Assembly (NCBI GenBank): GCA_947285985.1
Contig: CAMYPB010000025.1
Location: 1-13,540, forward strand
Origin: an uncultured Holosporaceae bacterium
GTDB lineage: Bacteria > Pseudomonadota > Alphaproteobacteria > RUG11792
DNA length: 13,540 bases
Direction of reading: 5' to 3'
The notes under the pieces are model-generated. The model was not told the DNA's origin, searched no databases, and saw nothing but the letters and a program-made list of their open reading frames with translations. Shown piece after piece: positions 13,538 to 13,540 of this stretch (the stretch's first letter is position 1; every line of letters begins with the position of its first letter). The translations under genes and the position numbers were made by a program.

Positions 13538-13540
13538 TGT

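Overview
The window looks like a piece of an alphaproteobacterial chromosome from a host-associated lineage (Rickettsiales or Holosporales type). This is an inference. It rests on AT-rich sequence with a strong preference for A/T-ending codons, a short RNase D without an HRDC region, an alphaproteobacterial-style GyrA C-terminal insertion, an exported ankyrin protein, OmpA-like surface barrels and scattered housekeeping genes. KpsF (KDO/LPS precursor), Ddl (peptidoglycan precursor) and MlaD (outer-membrane lipid asymmetry) indicate a Gram-negative envelope that is still being built.

Layout. Positions 1-92 hold a structured, more GC-rich fragment of unknown origin. From about 92 to 6059 every gene is on the minus strand: an exported ankyrin-repeat protein (141-1319), a membrane-anchored DsbA/Com1-like thioredoxin protein (1500-2303), a probable operon frr > GST > atpC (3978 down to 2406), a 496-base AT-rich gap, and the pair rnd > kpsF (6059 down to 4475). 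From 6117 the plus strand takes over: ddl (6239-7147), two tandem outer-membrane beta-barrel paralogues (7320-8576 and 8725-9489) and gyrA (9575-12235). The last genes are mlaD > rsfS on the minus strand (13114 down to 12288), convergent with gyrA across a terminator. A roughly 350-base AT-rich region then leads to a plus-strand tRNA-Asn (13462-13537).

How the genes fit together. Many encode envelope functions: A5P for LPS, D-Ala-D-Ala, surface barrels, disulfide or periplasmic chemistry, lipid transport and an exported ankyrin effector or adhesin candidate. The rest are core information and energy genes (frr, rsfS, rnd, gyrA, tRNA-Asn, atpC). Several sit outside the usual bacterial neighbourhood, for example a lone atpC and a lone mlaD, which suggests heavy rearrangement.

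The points most worth attention are: near-identical terminators on both sides of the ankyrin gene; an 11-residue repeat array in that protein; a paralogous barrel pair in which one member carries a large insert after its first strand, with different codon habits; promoters upstream of mlaD and tRNA-Asn that share a nearly identical -10/start-site block; and a gyrA promoter that overlaps the terminator of the preceding gene. No CRISPR array, transposase gene, phage gene or clear new multi-gene system was found.
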